DNA from: CAVTWS01 sp963738445
GTDB taxonomy: Bacteria; Actinomycetota; Acidimicrobiia; Acidimicrobiales; SHLQ01
Direction: 5' to 3'
DNA: 64,000 nt
NCBI GenBank assembly: GCA_963738445.1
Contig: CAVTWS010000010.1
Coordinates: forward strand, 114,822-178,821
Part shown: positions 9,530 through 18,239 of the stretch, piece by piece
Layout: the number at the start of each line of letters is the position of its first letter
Numbering within the stretch: the stretch's first letter is position 1
Notes under the pieces: model-generated
Database searches by the model: none
What the model saw: only the letters and a program-made list of their open reading frames with translations
Told to the model about the DNA's origin: nothing
Made by a program: the position numbers and the translations under genes

Positions 9530-10674
9530 ATGGAGTTCGGAATCTTCAACAGCCTGTACGTGCCCCAGCGCCTCCGCGACGACTGGGGCCCCGGCGCCGA
9601 ACACCGGCGGTTCATGGACGAGGTCAACTGGACCCTGGCCGCCGACACGGCCGGCTTCAAGTACACGTGGGCGACCGAGCACCACTTCCTCACCGAGTAC
9701 TCGCACCTCTCGGCCAACGAGTCGTTCCTCGGGTACCTCGCCGGTCGCACGGATCGGATCCACATCGGCTCGGGGATCTTCAACATCACGCCACCGGTGA
9801 ACCACCCGCTCCGCATCGCCGAGCGGGTGGCGGTGCTCGACCATCTCTCGGAAGGCCGGTTCGAGCTCGGCATGGGGCGCGGGTCCTCCACGACCGAACA
9901 GACGCGGCTTCGGCATCGACGATCCGGAGCTGACCCGCGAGATGTTCGACGAGGTGGTGCGCGAGCTGCCGAAGATGTGGCGCGACGAGTAGTACAGCTT
10001 CGACGGTCGGTTCTTCTCGATCGCCACCGCGCAACGTGCTCCCGAAGCCGTTCACCGATCCGCATCCGCCGATGTGGGTCGCCGCCGGCATCCCGGGCAC
10101 CTTCAAGAAGGCGGCCGAGCTGGGACTCGGCGTGCTGTGCTTCACGCATCGGCTCACCCGAGACGCTCAAGCCCCTCATCGAGATCTACAAGACCGACAT
10201 CCAGAACTGCCAGAACCCGGTCGGCGAGTACATCAACGACAACATCATGGTGACGAGGCAGATGCTGTGCCTCGAGGACGGCCACCGGGCCCGCGTCGAT
10301 CGCGCACGGACATCGACCAGCGGGCTACCAGAACAGCTTGGTGTTCCGGTACCTCGACACGTTCCCGAAGCCCGACGGCCTGCCCGTGTGGCCCGAGCCT
10401 GATCCCCGAGCCCACACTCGCGCAGCTCGAGGCCGCGGCCGCTGACGGCGTCAGCTGCATCGGCGACCCCGACGACGCCGCCCGTGCCGTGGAGGCGTAC
10501 CGGGCCGCTGGCGCCGACCAGCTCGTCTTCGGCATGTTGTCGACCACGATGCCGGTCGAGGTCGCCATCGAAGCGGTCGAGACGTTCGGCCGCCACATCA
10601 TCCCGGCCTTCGACACCGACCCCCAGCACAGCACCGCCCGTCAACGCCTCGCCCAGTGCGGGGCGTCGGCCTGA
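9530..10674 (+). CDS. LLM-class (F420-dependent-like) oxidoreductase, disrupted
   Basis: Bacterial luciferase-like family member. It starts MEFGIFNSLYVPQ at ATG 9530, 85 bp after fbiB. Recognisable pieces are TWATEHHFLTEYSHLSANE, RIHIGSGIFNITPPVNHP, ERVAVLDHLSEGRFELGMGRG, PKPFTDPHPPMWVAAGIP, NDNIMVTRQ and QLVFGMLSTTMPVEVAIEAVETFG. The frame is broken near 9905, 10030, 10155, 10310 and 10395, and an in-frame TAG (9990-9992) stands where relatives would have Glu (DE-YSFDG). Neighbouring sound genes also carry indels, so this could be sequencing error, but true decay cannot be excluded. It resembles the second LLM gene at 58250. Position beside fbiAB supports F420 use. Confidence 0.72.
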
Positions 10675-10682
10675 TCCATCCC

Positions 10683-11511
10683 ATGCCGCGTTTCACCGGG
10701 CGTCGAGCCGTGGTCACCGGAGCCAGTCGCGGCATCGGTGCCGGCATCGCGGAACGCCTCGCCGCGGAAGGCGCCGATGTCGTCCTCGTGGCTCGCACCC
10801 TCGATTCCCATCCCACCTTGCCCGGCTCGCTCACCGAGGTCAGCAACCGTCTCCACCACTTCGGCGGCATCGTCGGGATGGTGGTCGCCGACCTCGCCGA
10901 TGCCGACGACCGCGCCCGCATCGTGCCCGAGGCGGTGGAAACCCTCGGCGGCCCGATCGACATCCTCGTGAACAACGCCGCGATGGCGATGTACGAACCC
11001 GTGGCGGACTTCCCACTCGGCCGGCGCCGCAAGATCTTCGAGGTCAACGTCCACGCCCCGGTCGACCTGATCGCGGCAGTGTTGCCCGGGATGCGCGCCG
11101 CCGGCCGCGGGTGGATCGTGAACGTGAGCAGCGGAACGGCGCGGCACGAACCCGGCCCACCCTTCCGGACGTCGGGTCAGGTGATGACGATGGGCGTGTA
11201 CGGAGCTTCGAAGGCCGCGCTCAACCGGTTGACGAACGCGCTGGCCGTCGACGTGCACCGCGACGGTGTGCGCGCCAACACGATCGAGCCCCGCGCTCGC
11301 GGTCCTGTCACCGGGAGCCGATGTCCATGTCGGGGCCACGCTCCGACCGGATCAGATCGAACCCGTCCAAGCCATGGTCGAGGCCACGGTGACGTTGTGC
11401 GACTGCGGCCCGGAGGTCAACGGCCAGGTGTTCGTGAGCCTCGACCTGATCGAGACGCTCGGGCTGACCGTGATGCGGCTCGACGGCACCGGCCCCTATC
11501 TCGTCGCGTGA
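10683..11511 (+). CDS. Short-chain dehydrogenase/reductase (one frameshift)
   Basis: About 275 residues. The cofactor motif TGASRGIG is at residues 12-19, NNAA at 97-100, the catalytic serine in NVSSGT at 149-150, and Y173/K177 in YGASK. After NTIEP a run of four C near 11290-11296 shifts the frame, and the protein continues as ALAVLSPGADVHVG to the end at TGA 11511. Removing one C restores a single frame, so the frameshift is probably an error. The gene starts 8 bp after the LLM gene and may be co-transcribed. The substrate is not predictable. Confidence 0.82.
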
Positions 11512-11570
11512 TCCGAAGCGCCCGGGCGTCGCTCTCCGGCGCCCCCAGACGGGGCTCCGGGTGGACCGGA

Positions 11571-11912
11571 TCAGACCGCTTGGCGGAGCGCCGCGGCGGC
11601 GCGCTGCTCGGCGACCCGGCGGCGGCCGATGATCGGCGTGGTCGGCGCAAAACCGGCGGCGGCGCGCTCGGCCTCGCTCTCGCCGCCCCAGAACCCGAGC
11701 TCGCGGTTCCCGCGGGCATAGTCACGGCACGGGGTCACCGCGATGCAGGCCTGGCAGATCGAGCGAGCCTGCGCCTCACGGCGGACTCGGGCCTCGGGGC
11801 GCTCGGCGAAGGGAGCGAAGAAGAGTTCGCTGCGGCCCCGGCAGGAGCCGTGCTCCATCCAGGACGCCGCTCCCAGGGAAACCCGGACATCGGGCTCGTC
11901 GAGCATGGTCAT
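11571..11912 (-). CDS. WhiB-family iron-sulfur transcription factor
   Basis: 113 residues from ATG 11910-11912, chosen because GGAGG lies 6 nt upstream; a further ATG at 11904-11906 is less well placed. The four cluster ligands are C24, C53, C56 and C62 (pattern C-x28-C-x2-C-x5-C), followed by the GFWGG turn at residues 73-77 and a basic C-terminus (RRRVAEQ) for DNA contact. The layout fits the WhiB1/WhiB2/WhmD group of redox or NO-sensitive sigma-factor partners. It stands alone, 270 bp downstream of the peroxiredoxin gene on the same strand. Confidence 0.93.
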   Translation of the reverse strand: MTMLDEPDVRVSLGAASWMEHGSCRGRSELFFAPFAERPEARVRREAQARSICQACIAVTPCRDYARGNRELGFWGGESEAERAAAGFAPTTPIIGRRRVAEQRAAAALRQAV

Positions 11913-12184
11913 CTGTAGCCTCCGAGGCGGCAACGGGGCCGCTCCGGGCTGCGGCCCTTCGAAGCGGCGAATCGTGTATGTGTCTGCCAGGTGAAGACTC
12001 TAGGAACATCGGCCCGCCCTTGAACAGAAGCAAGCCGATGATTGTTAGCGGGAGCACCCATCTCCGGAAGAGATGACGGACCGTTCTGGCTCCAGTCCGA
12101 GCGATGACGGGACGCGCCAAACACCGCGGTCGGAGCAGGCGTTCCGAACCAGTCCGGCCCGGTCGGGGGCGGGAGACGATCAGC
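11913..12184 (-). other. Noncoding stretch upstream of whiB
   Basis: 272 bp between the peroxiredoxin stop and the whiB start. Open frames here show no family resemblance and are probably chance. The stretch is less GC-rich in the middle (aacagaagcaagccgatgattgttag around 12021-12047), as expected for a promoter region of whiB, but I cannot name -35/-10 boxes with certainty. Confidence 0.5.
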
Positions 12185-12655
12185 TCAGCTCAGGTCTCGG
12201 ATGTCCCCCAAGACGACATCGGCGTGCGATGCGAGGTCCTGCCCGGTGAGGTCGTAACGGCGACGGATGACGCCGTCCGGGTCGATGAGGTAGCTGATCC
12301 GGCGCGGGATGCCCGCTTCGAAGTACTGCTCCCCTTCCGCACGAACCGCGTCGTAGGCCGCGCCGACCTCTTTGGTGGTGTCGGCCAGCAACGAATACGG
12401 GAAACCTTCGCTCTCGGCGAAGGCGTGCTGCTCCGCGACGGTGTCGAAGCTGGCGCCGACGATGACGGCGTTGGCCGCCTCGAACTCCGGGGCTCGATCA
12501 CGGAACCCCTGTCCTTCCAGCGTTCAGCCGGGTGTCGATGCCTTCGGGTACCACCACATGGCGACCCATCGGCCCTCGAAGCTGTCGAGGGACACGATCG
12601 TGCCGTCCTGATCCGGCAGCGCGAACGGCGGTGCCGTGGTTCCTTCAGCGAGCAT
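12185..12655 (-). CDS. Peroxiredoxin (Bcp/AhpC-TSA type) with UGA at the peroxidatic Cys codon: probable selenoprotein
   Basis: 156 residues if UGA is read through. ATG 12653-12655 is preceded by AGGAGGG 6 nt upstream. The N-terminus (APPFALPDQDGTIVSLDSF, then WVAMWWYPKAS) is typical peroxiredoxin. Codon 44 is TGA (12524-12526), exactly where the family has the catalytic Cys: TPG-U-TLEGQGFRD against the usual TPGCTxEGxxFRD. The frame stays open on both sides and continues through VIVGASFDT and YLIDPDGVIRRRY to TGA 12185-12187. A SECIS-like hairpin starts 14 nt after the UGA. No Cys is present anywhere, so no resolving Cys. It would reduce peroxides in the cytoplasm. The alternative is a TGC-to-TGA error or null mutation; this region has no nearby indels. 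Confidence 0.78.
12487..12511 (-). promoter_or_regulatory. Candidate bacterial SECIS hairpin
   Basis: On the mRNA, GGGGUUC (12509-12503) pairs with GAGCCCC (12495-12489): six Watson-Crick pairs and one G-U. An extra C-G pair lies below an A/G mismatch. The 7-nt loop CGUGAUC begins 21 nt after the UGA and has G and U in its second and third positions. Loop distance and an early loop G agree with what is known of bacterial SECIS elements read by SelB. A GC-rich hairpin could also arise by chance. Confidence 0.6.
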
Positions 12656-12739
12656 GCGCGCCCTCCTGGTCGCCGCGACTGTAGCCCAGCGCGCCCGTCG
12701 CGATCTCAGAAGCGCACCACGTCGGCGACGCCACCGCCA

Positions 12740-14287
12740 TCAGTCGAGTTGCGGCCAGAGCTCGATGGCCAGACGCAGGTACTCCACGGTGGTCTCGACC
12801 GGGCTCATGAACCACTCCCCGTCCCGCTCGACCGTCACCACGAAGAAGCCGTCGAAGTCCGTCAACTCGTCGAGGTTCACGTCGACGCTGTCCTCGAGGC
12901 ACCCGGCCTCGTCGAAGTCCTCGGTCACGAATCCGTCCTCGACGGAACCGGTGAACTCGACGCACGTGCCCCCGGACAGATCGGCCTGATAGTCGACCTG
13001 CACGAGCTCCCCGTTCTCGATGAAGCCGATCCGGGCGTCGAGCTCGGCGCCCAACACCGTCACCTTCACCCGGCCGGCACCCAACTCGTTCTCCCGGAGA
13101 TCGAGATCCAGATCGATCTGCCACTGCGGGTTCGCCTCGTCGATCTCACCCTCGAACTGGCTCAGCAGCGCCTGCGCGGCGCTCTCGAGATCCTCGCCGT
13201 CGATCATCTCGCCGGTGTCGAACTCCGGAGGCAGGGTGCCGATCACGGCGCCGAAGCTCTCCTCGAGGCGCTGCGGGAGCGCCGAGAGGGTCTCGGCGTA
13301 GTCGACGAACACCTGGACCTCGCCGGGATTCACCAGGGCACCGAACGCCTCGACCCCGACATCGATGTCCTCGCCCGCCACCAGGGCATCGAGGTCGTCT
13401 CGCTCGAAATCACCGACGAAGTCGGCCACGCCCTGCAGCACACCCGAGGGCGAGTCGGCGCCGACGAACTCCATGTCCCGGGCGGCGGCGATGTCGGGCT
13501 CCGGGAGGTCGAAGAACTCACGGGCGTACTCCATCGCCGTATAGGCGGGCGAGACGTACCACTGGCCATCGTGTTCCACCGTCATGACGAACAACCCCGA
13601 GAGCTCGGGTTGGAACGACAACCCCTCCTCGTCCTGGGCCTCCGCGGCGTCGTCGTTGAACTGATCGATCAGGTCGAGGACCTCGGTCACGGAGATCGAC
13701 TCGTCGACGTCTGAGGAGCCGTCGAGCGCCAATAGATCGATCAGACCCGGATCGATGGCCTCGGTCAGGATCGACGCCGAGAGCTCACCGTCAGTGATGT
13801 AGACCTTGCGGACGTCGTCGAAGAAGTCCTCGACTTCGAAGGTCAGGTCCGCACCGACGAGGTCGATCCCGGCCATGGGGTCGTCGCCTTCGAGCACCCC
13901 TTGGTCGGCCGCCGTCGCCACGAACGGTTCGTACAACTCGGCGGCGTGGCCGATCTCGGTCGGCGCGATCACCGACAGCACCCCGACGAGGTCGTCGCCC
14001 TCCAGGGCGGCGGCCAGCTCCCGAACCGCGCCGTCGGCCGATGACGCACCGGTACCGCCACCCGAGGAGCTCGACGTCAGGCGGACCGCCACGAGCCCGA
14101 GCACGACGACCCCGACCAGTGCCGCTCCTCCCGCCACCAGCCGCTTCGACTTCCCTCTGGACGCCTCCGGCGGAGTCGGGAACCCCGGCCGCACCAGTCC
14201 CAGATCGGTGGGCGGGTTCGGAGGAGTGAGGGTCGGAGCGTCCGCCGGAGGCTCCGAGGGCCAGGTGGGATCAGAGGGATTCGCCAT
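12740..14287 (-). CDS. Membrane-anchored hypothetical protein with duplicated acidic extracytoplasmic domain
   Basis: 515 residues from ATG 14285-14287. Residues 1-48 are a Pro-rich cytoplasmic tail, 49-70 one membrane helix (LVAGGAALVGVVVLGLVAV), and the rest an acidic extracytoplasmic region. The region seems internally duplicated: SGLFVMTVEHDGQWYVSPAYTAMEYAR in the middle and FFVVTVERDGEWFMSPVETTVEYLR at the C-terminus share a DGxWxxSPxxTxxEY pattern. I do not recognise the family. It overlaps the end of the four-helix membrane gene upstream by 17 bp, so the two are probably co-expressed. Confidence 0.8.
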   Translation of the reverse strand: MANPSDPTWPSEPPADAPTLTPPNPPTDLGLVRPGFPTPPEASRGKSKRLVAGGAALVGVVVLGLVAVRLTSSSSGGGTGASSADGAVRELAAALEGDDLVGVLSVIAPTEIGHAAELYEPFVATAADQGVLEGDDPMAGIDLVGADLTFEVEDFFDDVRKVYITDGELSASILTEAIDPGLIDLLALDGSSDVDESISVTEVLDLIDQFNDDAAEAQDEEGLSFQPELSGLFVMTVEHDGQWYVSPAYTAMEYAREFFDLPEPDIAAARDMEFVGADSPSGVLQGVADFVGDFERDDLDALVAGEDIDVGVEAFGALVNPGEVQVFVDYAETLSALPQRLEESFGAVIGTLPPEFDTGEMIDGEDLESAAQALLSQFEGEIDEANPQWQIDLDLDLRENELGAGRVKVTVLGAELDARIGFIENGELVQVDYQADLSGGTCVEFTGSVEDGFVTEDFDEAGCLEDSVDVNLDELTDFDGFFVVTVERDGEWFMSPVETTVEYLRLAIELWPQLD

Positions 14288-14756
14288 GTGAGCGAGTGTG
14301 GCAGGCGACGCCCCAGAACATCAACAGTCCACTCGACCCACCCGCCACCACGCCGGGCCCGAGGGACACGGTCACCGTTCGGGCCACGGCGACGGCCAGG
14401 GCCAGCGTCACGACCGAGATCACCACGGCCGCCGGCAGGTGGTAGCGGGGTCGGACCGCCACGCCGGACCAGAAGGTGGCGATCCACGCCACGGAGCCGG
14501 CGATCGGGATCAGGTACCAGGCCACGCCCACCCACCGAGGCGGCGTCACCTCCAGGTCGTCACCCAGGCTCAACACCAGATCGGCCATCCGGTACCCGGC
14601 GAGGTCGTCGCCCAGCACCCGTACCCAGGGGGCCAATCCCGAGACCACGGCCAACGCGGCACCGAACGCCACGAACCATGGACCCGCCGCCGCCGAGGCC
14701 AGCCACGCGCCCACCCGCCCGAGCAGTCGGCCAGGGCGCCCGATCACGACGGCCAT
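14271..14756 (-). CDS. Small four-helix membrane protein
   Basis: 161 residues. Hydrophobic segments lie at about 24-45 (PWFVAFGAALAVVSGLAPW), 75-97, 105-125 and 130-150. The start codon lies in the last copy of a 20-bp tandem repeat, so upstream copies supply alternative ATG codons in other frames. No family is recognised. The end overlaps the next gene start by 17 bp, linking it to the anchored protein downstream. Confidence 0.65.
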   Translation of the reverse strand: MAVVIGRPGRLLGRVGAWLASAAAGPWFVAFGAALAVVSGLAPWVRVLGDDLAGYRMADLVLSLGDDLEVTPPRWVGVAWYLIPIAGSVAWIATFWSGVAVRPRYHLPAAVVISVVTLALAVAVARTVTVSLGPGVVAGGSSGLLMFWGVACHTRSHGESL

Positions 14757-14820
14757 GTGCCGATCACGACTGCCATGTGCCGATCACGACTGCCATGTGC
14801 CGATCACGACTGCCATGTGA
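14741..14820. repeat. 20-bp tandem repeat x4 at a gene junction
   Basis: Four consecutive copies at 14741, 14761, 14781 and 14801, with one base change in the first copy and one at the end of the last. On the minus strand the unit holds both the TGA that ends the aldehyde dehydrogenase gene (copy at 14801) and the ATG that starts the next gene (copy at 14741). The duplications have therefore pushed a formerly overlapping or adjacent stop and start about 60 bp apart. Confidence 0.95.
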
Positions 14821-16270
14821 CGGTCTGCAGCTCGCTGTAGACCTCGAGCCCGTAGATGCCCCGATCGCGGCCGACTCCGGACATCTTGAACCCACCGAAC
14901 GGCGCCTCGCTGTGCGGGGCCACGCTGTTGAGCCCGACCAGACCCGACCGGATGCCCTGGGCGATCGTGTACGCCCGGCTGCGATCACCGGCGTACACGT
15001 AGCTGTACAGGCCGTAGTCGCTGTCGTTGGCCAGGGCGAGGGCTTCGTCGTCGCCGTCGTGGGGCAGCATCACCACGACCGGGCCGAAGAACTCCTCGCG
15101 CACGCAGTGCATGTCGGGCGTCACGTCGACCAGCAGAGTGGGGCTGACGACGTAGCCGGGCAGGTCCGGCCGAGCCCCGCCGACCGCCATCGTGGCGCCG
15201 CCGTCGACCGCGCCCTTGATCATCGCCTCGACCCGGTTGCGTTGGGTCTCGGTGATCACCGGGCCCACCAACGTGGTGTCCTTGCGGGCGTCGTCGACAG
15301 TGAGCACGCCGGCGATCTGGGTGAGCGCGGCCACGGTCTGGTCGAAGATGCTCCGATGACAGATGACCCGCGTGGGCGCCGTACAGATCTGACCGGCGTG
15401 GAACCCCCACACGGACGCGATGCCGCTGACCGCGGCGGAGATGTCGCAGTCCTCCGTCATGATCAGGGCGCCCTTGCCGCCGAGCTCCATCAACAGGCGC
15501 TTCATCGTCCGGCCGGCGTTCTCATAGATCCGCGCGCCGATCGACGAACTGCCGGTGAAGCTGATCATGTCGACATCGCGGCTGGCGACGAGCGCGGCGC
15601 CGGTGTCGGGAGCCGATCCGGTCACGATGTTGACCACGCCGGGCGGGTAGCCCGCCTCACCGATCGCTTCGCCGAGCAACAGGATCCCGAGCGGGTCCTG
15701 GGGTGCCGGTTTGATGACGATGGTGTTGCCCATGGCCAGGGCCGGACCGATCTTGCCGGCCACGTTGGTCAGGGGGAAGTTGTACGGGGTGATGCAGGCG
15801 ACGACGCCGACGGGCTGACGCAGGGCCACGGCACCGATGAGGCCCGCAGGAGCGAGAGCGGTGGCCGGGGCGACGGCGGGGGCAAACCCCCGGTCGAGAT
15901 CGAAGGGCCGGGCGTAGTGGCGGATCCGATCGATGAACACCCCCGAGACCTGCATGGTCCGGGCGACCGTGATGGTGGAACCGGTCTCGGCCTGGACGAG
16001 CTCCACCCAGTCCTTCGAACGACGCTCCAACACCTCGCACAACCTGGTGGCCAGCTCGGCCCGGTGGGCAGACGAGGTCCGGCTCCAGCCGGCCAGGGCC
16101 GCCCGAGCCGCAGCGGCGGCGTCGTCGGCCTGGGCCACGGATGCCTCCGGCGCCCGGCCGACCACCTCGGTGGTGTTCGGGTCGACGATGTCATACGTGC
16201 CGCTGGCGCCGGGTACCCACTCGCCGTTGATCAGCAGCTTCCACTCGTGGTCAGCGTCGTAGGCACTCAC
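14804..16270 (-). CDS. NAD(P)-dependent aldehyde dehydrogenase
   Basis: 488 residues, full length for the family. It has N164 in TPYNFP, the general base E262 in MELGGKG, the nucleophile C296 in GQICTAPTR, the FTGSSSIGARI loop near 238-248 and the C-terminal PFGGFKMSGVGRDRG. It oxidises an aldehyde to the acid in the cytosol; the preferred aldehyde cannot be read from sequence. The stop codon lies in the first unit, in reading direction, of a 20-bp tandem repeat. It is divergent from the amidohydrolase gene at 16455. Confidence 0.92.
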   Translation of the reverse strand: MSAYDADHEWKLLINGEWVPGASGTYDIVDPNTTEVVGRAPEASVAQADDAAAAARAALAGWSRTSSAHRAELATRLCEVLERRSKDWVELVQAETGSTITVARTMQVSGVFIDRIRHYARPFDLDRGFAPAVAPATALAPAGLIGAVALRQPVGVVACITPYNFPLTNVAGKIGPALAMGNTIVIKPAPQDPLGILLLGEAIGEAGYPPGVVNIVTGSAPDTGAALVASRDVDMISFTGSSSIGARIYENAGRTMKRLLMELGGKGALIMTEDCDISAAVSGIASVWGFHAGQICTAPTRVICHRSIFDQTVAALTQIAGVLTVDDARKDTTLVGPVITETQRNRVEAMIKGAVDGGATMAVGGARPDLPGYVVSPTLLVDVTPDMHCVREEFFGPVVVMLPHDGDDEALALANDSDYGLYSYVYAGDRSRAYTIAQGIRSGLVGLNSVAPHSEAPFGGFKMSGVGRDRGIYGLEVYSELQTVTWQS

Positions 16271-16454
16271 AGCGTTCGTCTCCAGTCATGGCGAGGCCGG
16301 CAACAGGTGGCAGGCCACAGAGATGACGACCGAGGGTAGCGGTGTGCGAACGATCGCCGCCCACCGGCTTCGTCTGGGATTCGCGGCGTGAGCTGGCGGT
16401 GTGAGGGTCAAGCGACGGACAATGGACGCCGGTTCGATCCGGGAGGCAGCACCC

Positions 16455-18185
16455 ATGTACGACCTCGTCATCCGAGGCGGCGACATCGTCGATGGCACGG
16501 GCGCGGCCCGGTACCGGGGTGATGTCGCGATCGCCGGCGGACGCATCGTGGCCGTCGGCGACATCGCAGATGCCGGCGACACCGCTCAGACGATCGACGC
16601 GGCCGGCGCGGTGGTCGCCCCCGGCTTCATCGACGTCCACACCCACCTCGACGCCCAGGTGTTCTGGGATGACACCGTCGGTCCTTCCCCGCTGCACGGC
16701 GTCACGACCGCCCTGGCCGGGAACTGCGGTTTCACCATCGCCCCCCTCTCCGCCGATCCGGCCGACGGCGAGTATCTGAAGCGCATGCTGGCCCGGGTGG
16801 AGGGCATGCCTCTCGAATCCCTCGAGGTCGGCGTGCCCTGGGGTTCGTGGACCACGACCGGTGAGTATCTCGACGCCGTCGATGCCCGCCGTCCGGCGAT
16901 CAACCTCGGGTTCATGGTCGGCCACTCGGCGCTTCGCCGGGTCGTGATGGGGGAGGCGAGCGTCGAGCGCGAGGCCACGGCCGACGAGCTGACCCGCATG
17001 TCCCAGTTGCTCCACGACGGCCTGGCTGCCGGAGGCTTGGGGTTCTCGTCGTCGTGGGCCCGCACCCACAACGACGCCGACGGCCACATGGTGCCGAGCC
17101 GGTACGCCAGCCGAGACGAGATCATCGAGTTGTGCCGGGTCGCGGGCGAGCACGAGGGCACGTCGCTCGAGTTCATCCCGTTCGTCGGTCCCATGGAACA
17201 GCGCCACTTCGAGCTGATGGCCGACATGTCGGCCGCTGCCCAGCGCCCGCTGAACTGGAACGTGCTGACGGTGTCGGCCTCCAACATGGACAGCGTGTAT
17301 CACCAGCTCCAGGCGGGCGACATCGCCCGCCAGCGCGGCGGCAAGGTGGTGGCGCTCACCGTCCCGTTCACCTTCGGGCTGCGCCTCAACCTGGCCAGCG
17401 GCTTCGTCCTCGACGCCATCCAGGGCTGGGAGGATGTGATGCTCCTGCCGCGGGACGAGAAGATGCGGCAGCTGGCGGATCCGGCGGTGCGGGCCCGTCT
17501 GGCGGAGCTGGCCGCCACCGAACCTGGCCCCCTCCGGGGCATGGCGAACTGGTCCACGTACACGATCTACGACGTCAAACACCCGGACAACGAGCGGTTC
17601 CGCAACCGCCTGGTCTCTGACATCGCCGAGGAGATGGGGACCACGGCGTGGGACGCCCTCGTCGACATCGCCCTCGTCGACGATCTCCAGACCTCGTTCG
17701 GTCGCGGCGATCCGCCGGACAATCGGGCCGACTGGGAGGCCCGGGTCAAGGTGTGGCGGGACGGTCGGGCCATCGTCGGTGCCTCGGATGCCGGTGCTCA
17801 CCTCGACCTCTTCGGCAGCTTCAACTACAGCACCCGCATGCTGAGCGGGGCGGTACGCACGCACCAGCTGATGCCCGTCGAGGAAGCCGTGAACCTGCTC
17901 ACCGACGTGCCGGCCCAGCTCTACGGGCTCCGGGATCGAGGTCGTCTCGCCGCCGGTTTCCACGGCGACGTCGTCGTCTTCGACGCCGACACCATCGGTT
18001 CCGATCCGCTGGGCATGCAGTTCGATCTGCCCGGCGGCGCCGGGCGCCTGACGGCCGGGGCCACCGGGGTGCGCAACGTGGTGTGCAACGGGGCCGAGAT
18101 CGTGCGAGAGGGCGTCTACACCGAGGCCCGGCCGGGCCGAACCATCCGCTCCGGTCGCGACACGGCGACGGCATCTCTAACCTGA
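16455..18185 (+). CDS. D-aminoacylase/N-acyl-D-amino-acid deacylase-like amidohydrolase
   Basis: 576 residues from ATG 16455, with GGGAGG upstream. The family signature is MYDLVIRGGDIVDGTG, the metal-binding DVHTHLD at about residues 60-66, GNCGFTIAP and, near the end, GASDAGAHLDLFG with GRLAAGFHGDVVVFD. Members hydrolyse N-acyl-D-amino acids or related cyclic amides. It sits head-to-head with an aldehyde dehydrogenase and 54 bp before a thiolase, which suggests a small catabolic group; the substrate is unknown. Confidence 0.87.
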   Translation: MYDLVIRGGDIVDGTGAARYRGDVAIAGGRIVAVGDIADAGDTAQTIDAAGAVVAPGFIDVHTHLDAQVFWDDTVGPSPLHGVTTALAGNCGFTIAPLSADPADGEYLKRMLARVEGMPLESLEVGVPWGSWTTTGEYLDAVDARRPAINLGFMVGHSALRRVVMGEASVEREATADELTRMSQLLHDGLAAGGLGFSSSWARTHNDADGHMVPSRYASRDEIIELCRVAGEHEGTSLEFIPFVGPMEQRHFELMADMSAAAQRPLNWNVLTVSASNMDSVYHQLQAGDIARQRGGKVVALTVPFTFGLRLNLASGFVLDAIQGWEDVMLLPRDEKMRQLADPAVRARLAELAATEPGPLRGMANWSTYTIYDVKHPDNERFRNRLVSDIAEEMGTTAWDALVDIALVDDLQTSFGRGDPPDNRADWEARVKVWRDGRAIVGASDAGAHLDLFGSFNYSTRMLSGAVRTHQLMPVEEAVNLLTDVPAQLYGLRDRGRLAAGFHGDVVVFDADTIGSDPLGMQFDLPGGAGRLTAGATGVRNVVCNGAEIVREGVYTEARPGRTIRSGRDTATASLT

Positions 18186-18239
18186 GCCCCATCACCCTGT
18201 GAGTCCGGACCACCCGGGCTCTGACCTCGAGGACCACCC

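Noticed and set aside
9990..9992. TAG in the LLM gene as a pyrrolysine codon
   Set aside because: The gene is broken by several frameshifts, the family position is Glu, and there is no sign of a pyrrolysine system.
12185..12391. Short 68-residue frame beginning at a TTG as a gene of its own
   Set aside because: It is the in-frame C-terminal half of the peroxiredoxin; homology continues upstream through the UGA to a proper ATG with Shine-Dalgarno.
12505..12530. Hairpin GGAA...UUCC starting 5 nt after the UGA as the SECIS
   Set aside because: Its loop begins only 9 nt after UGA, closer than known bacterial SECIS loops; the 7-bp stem with a loop at 21 nt fits better.
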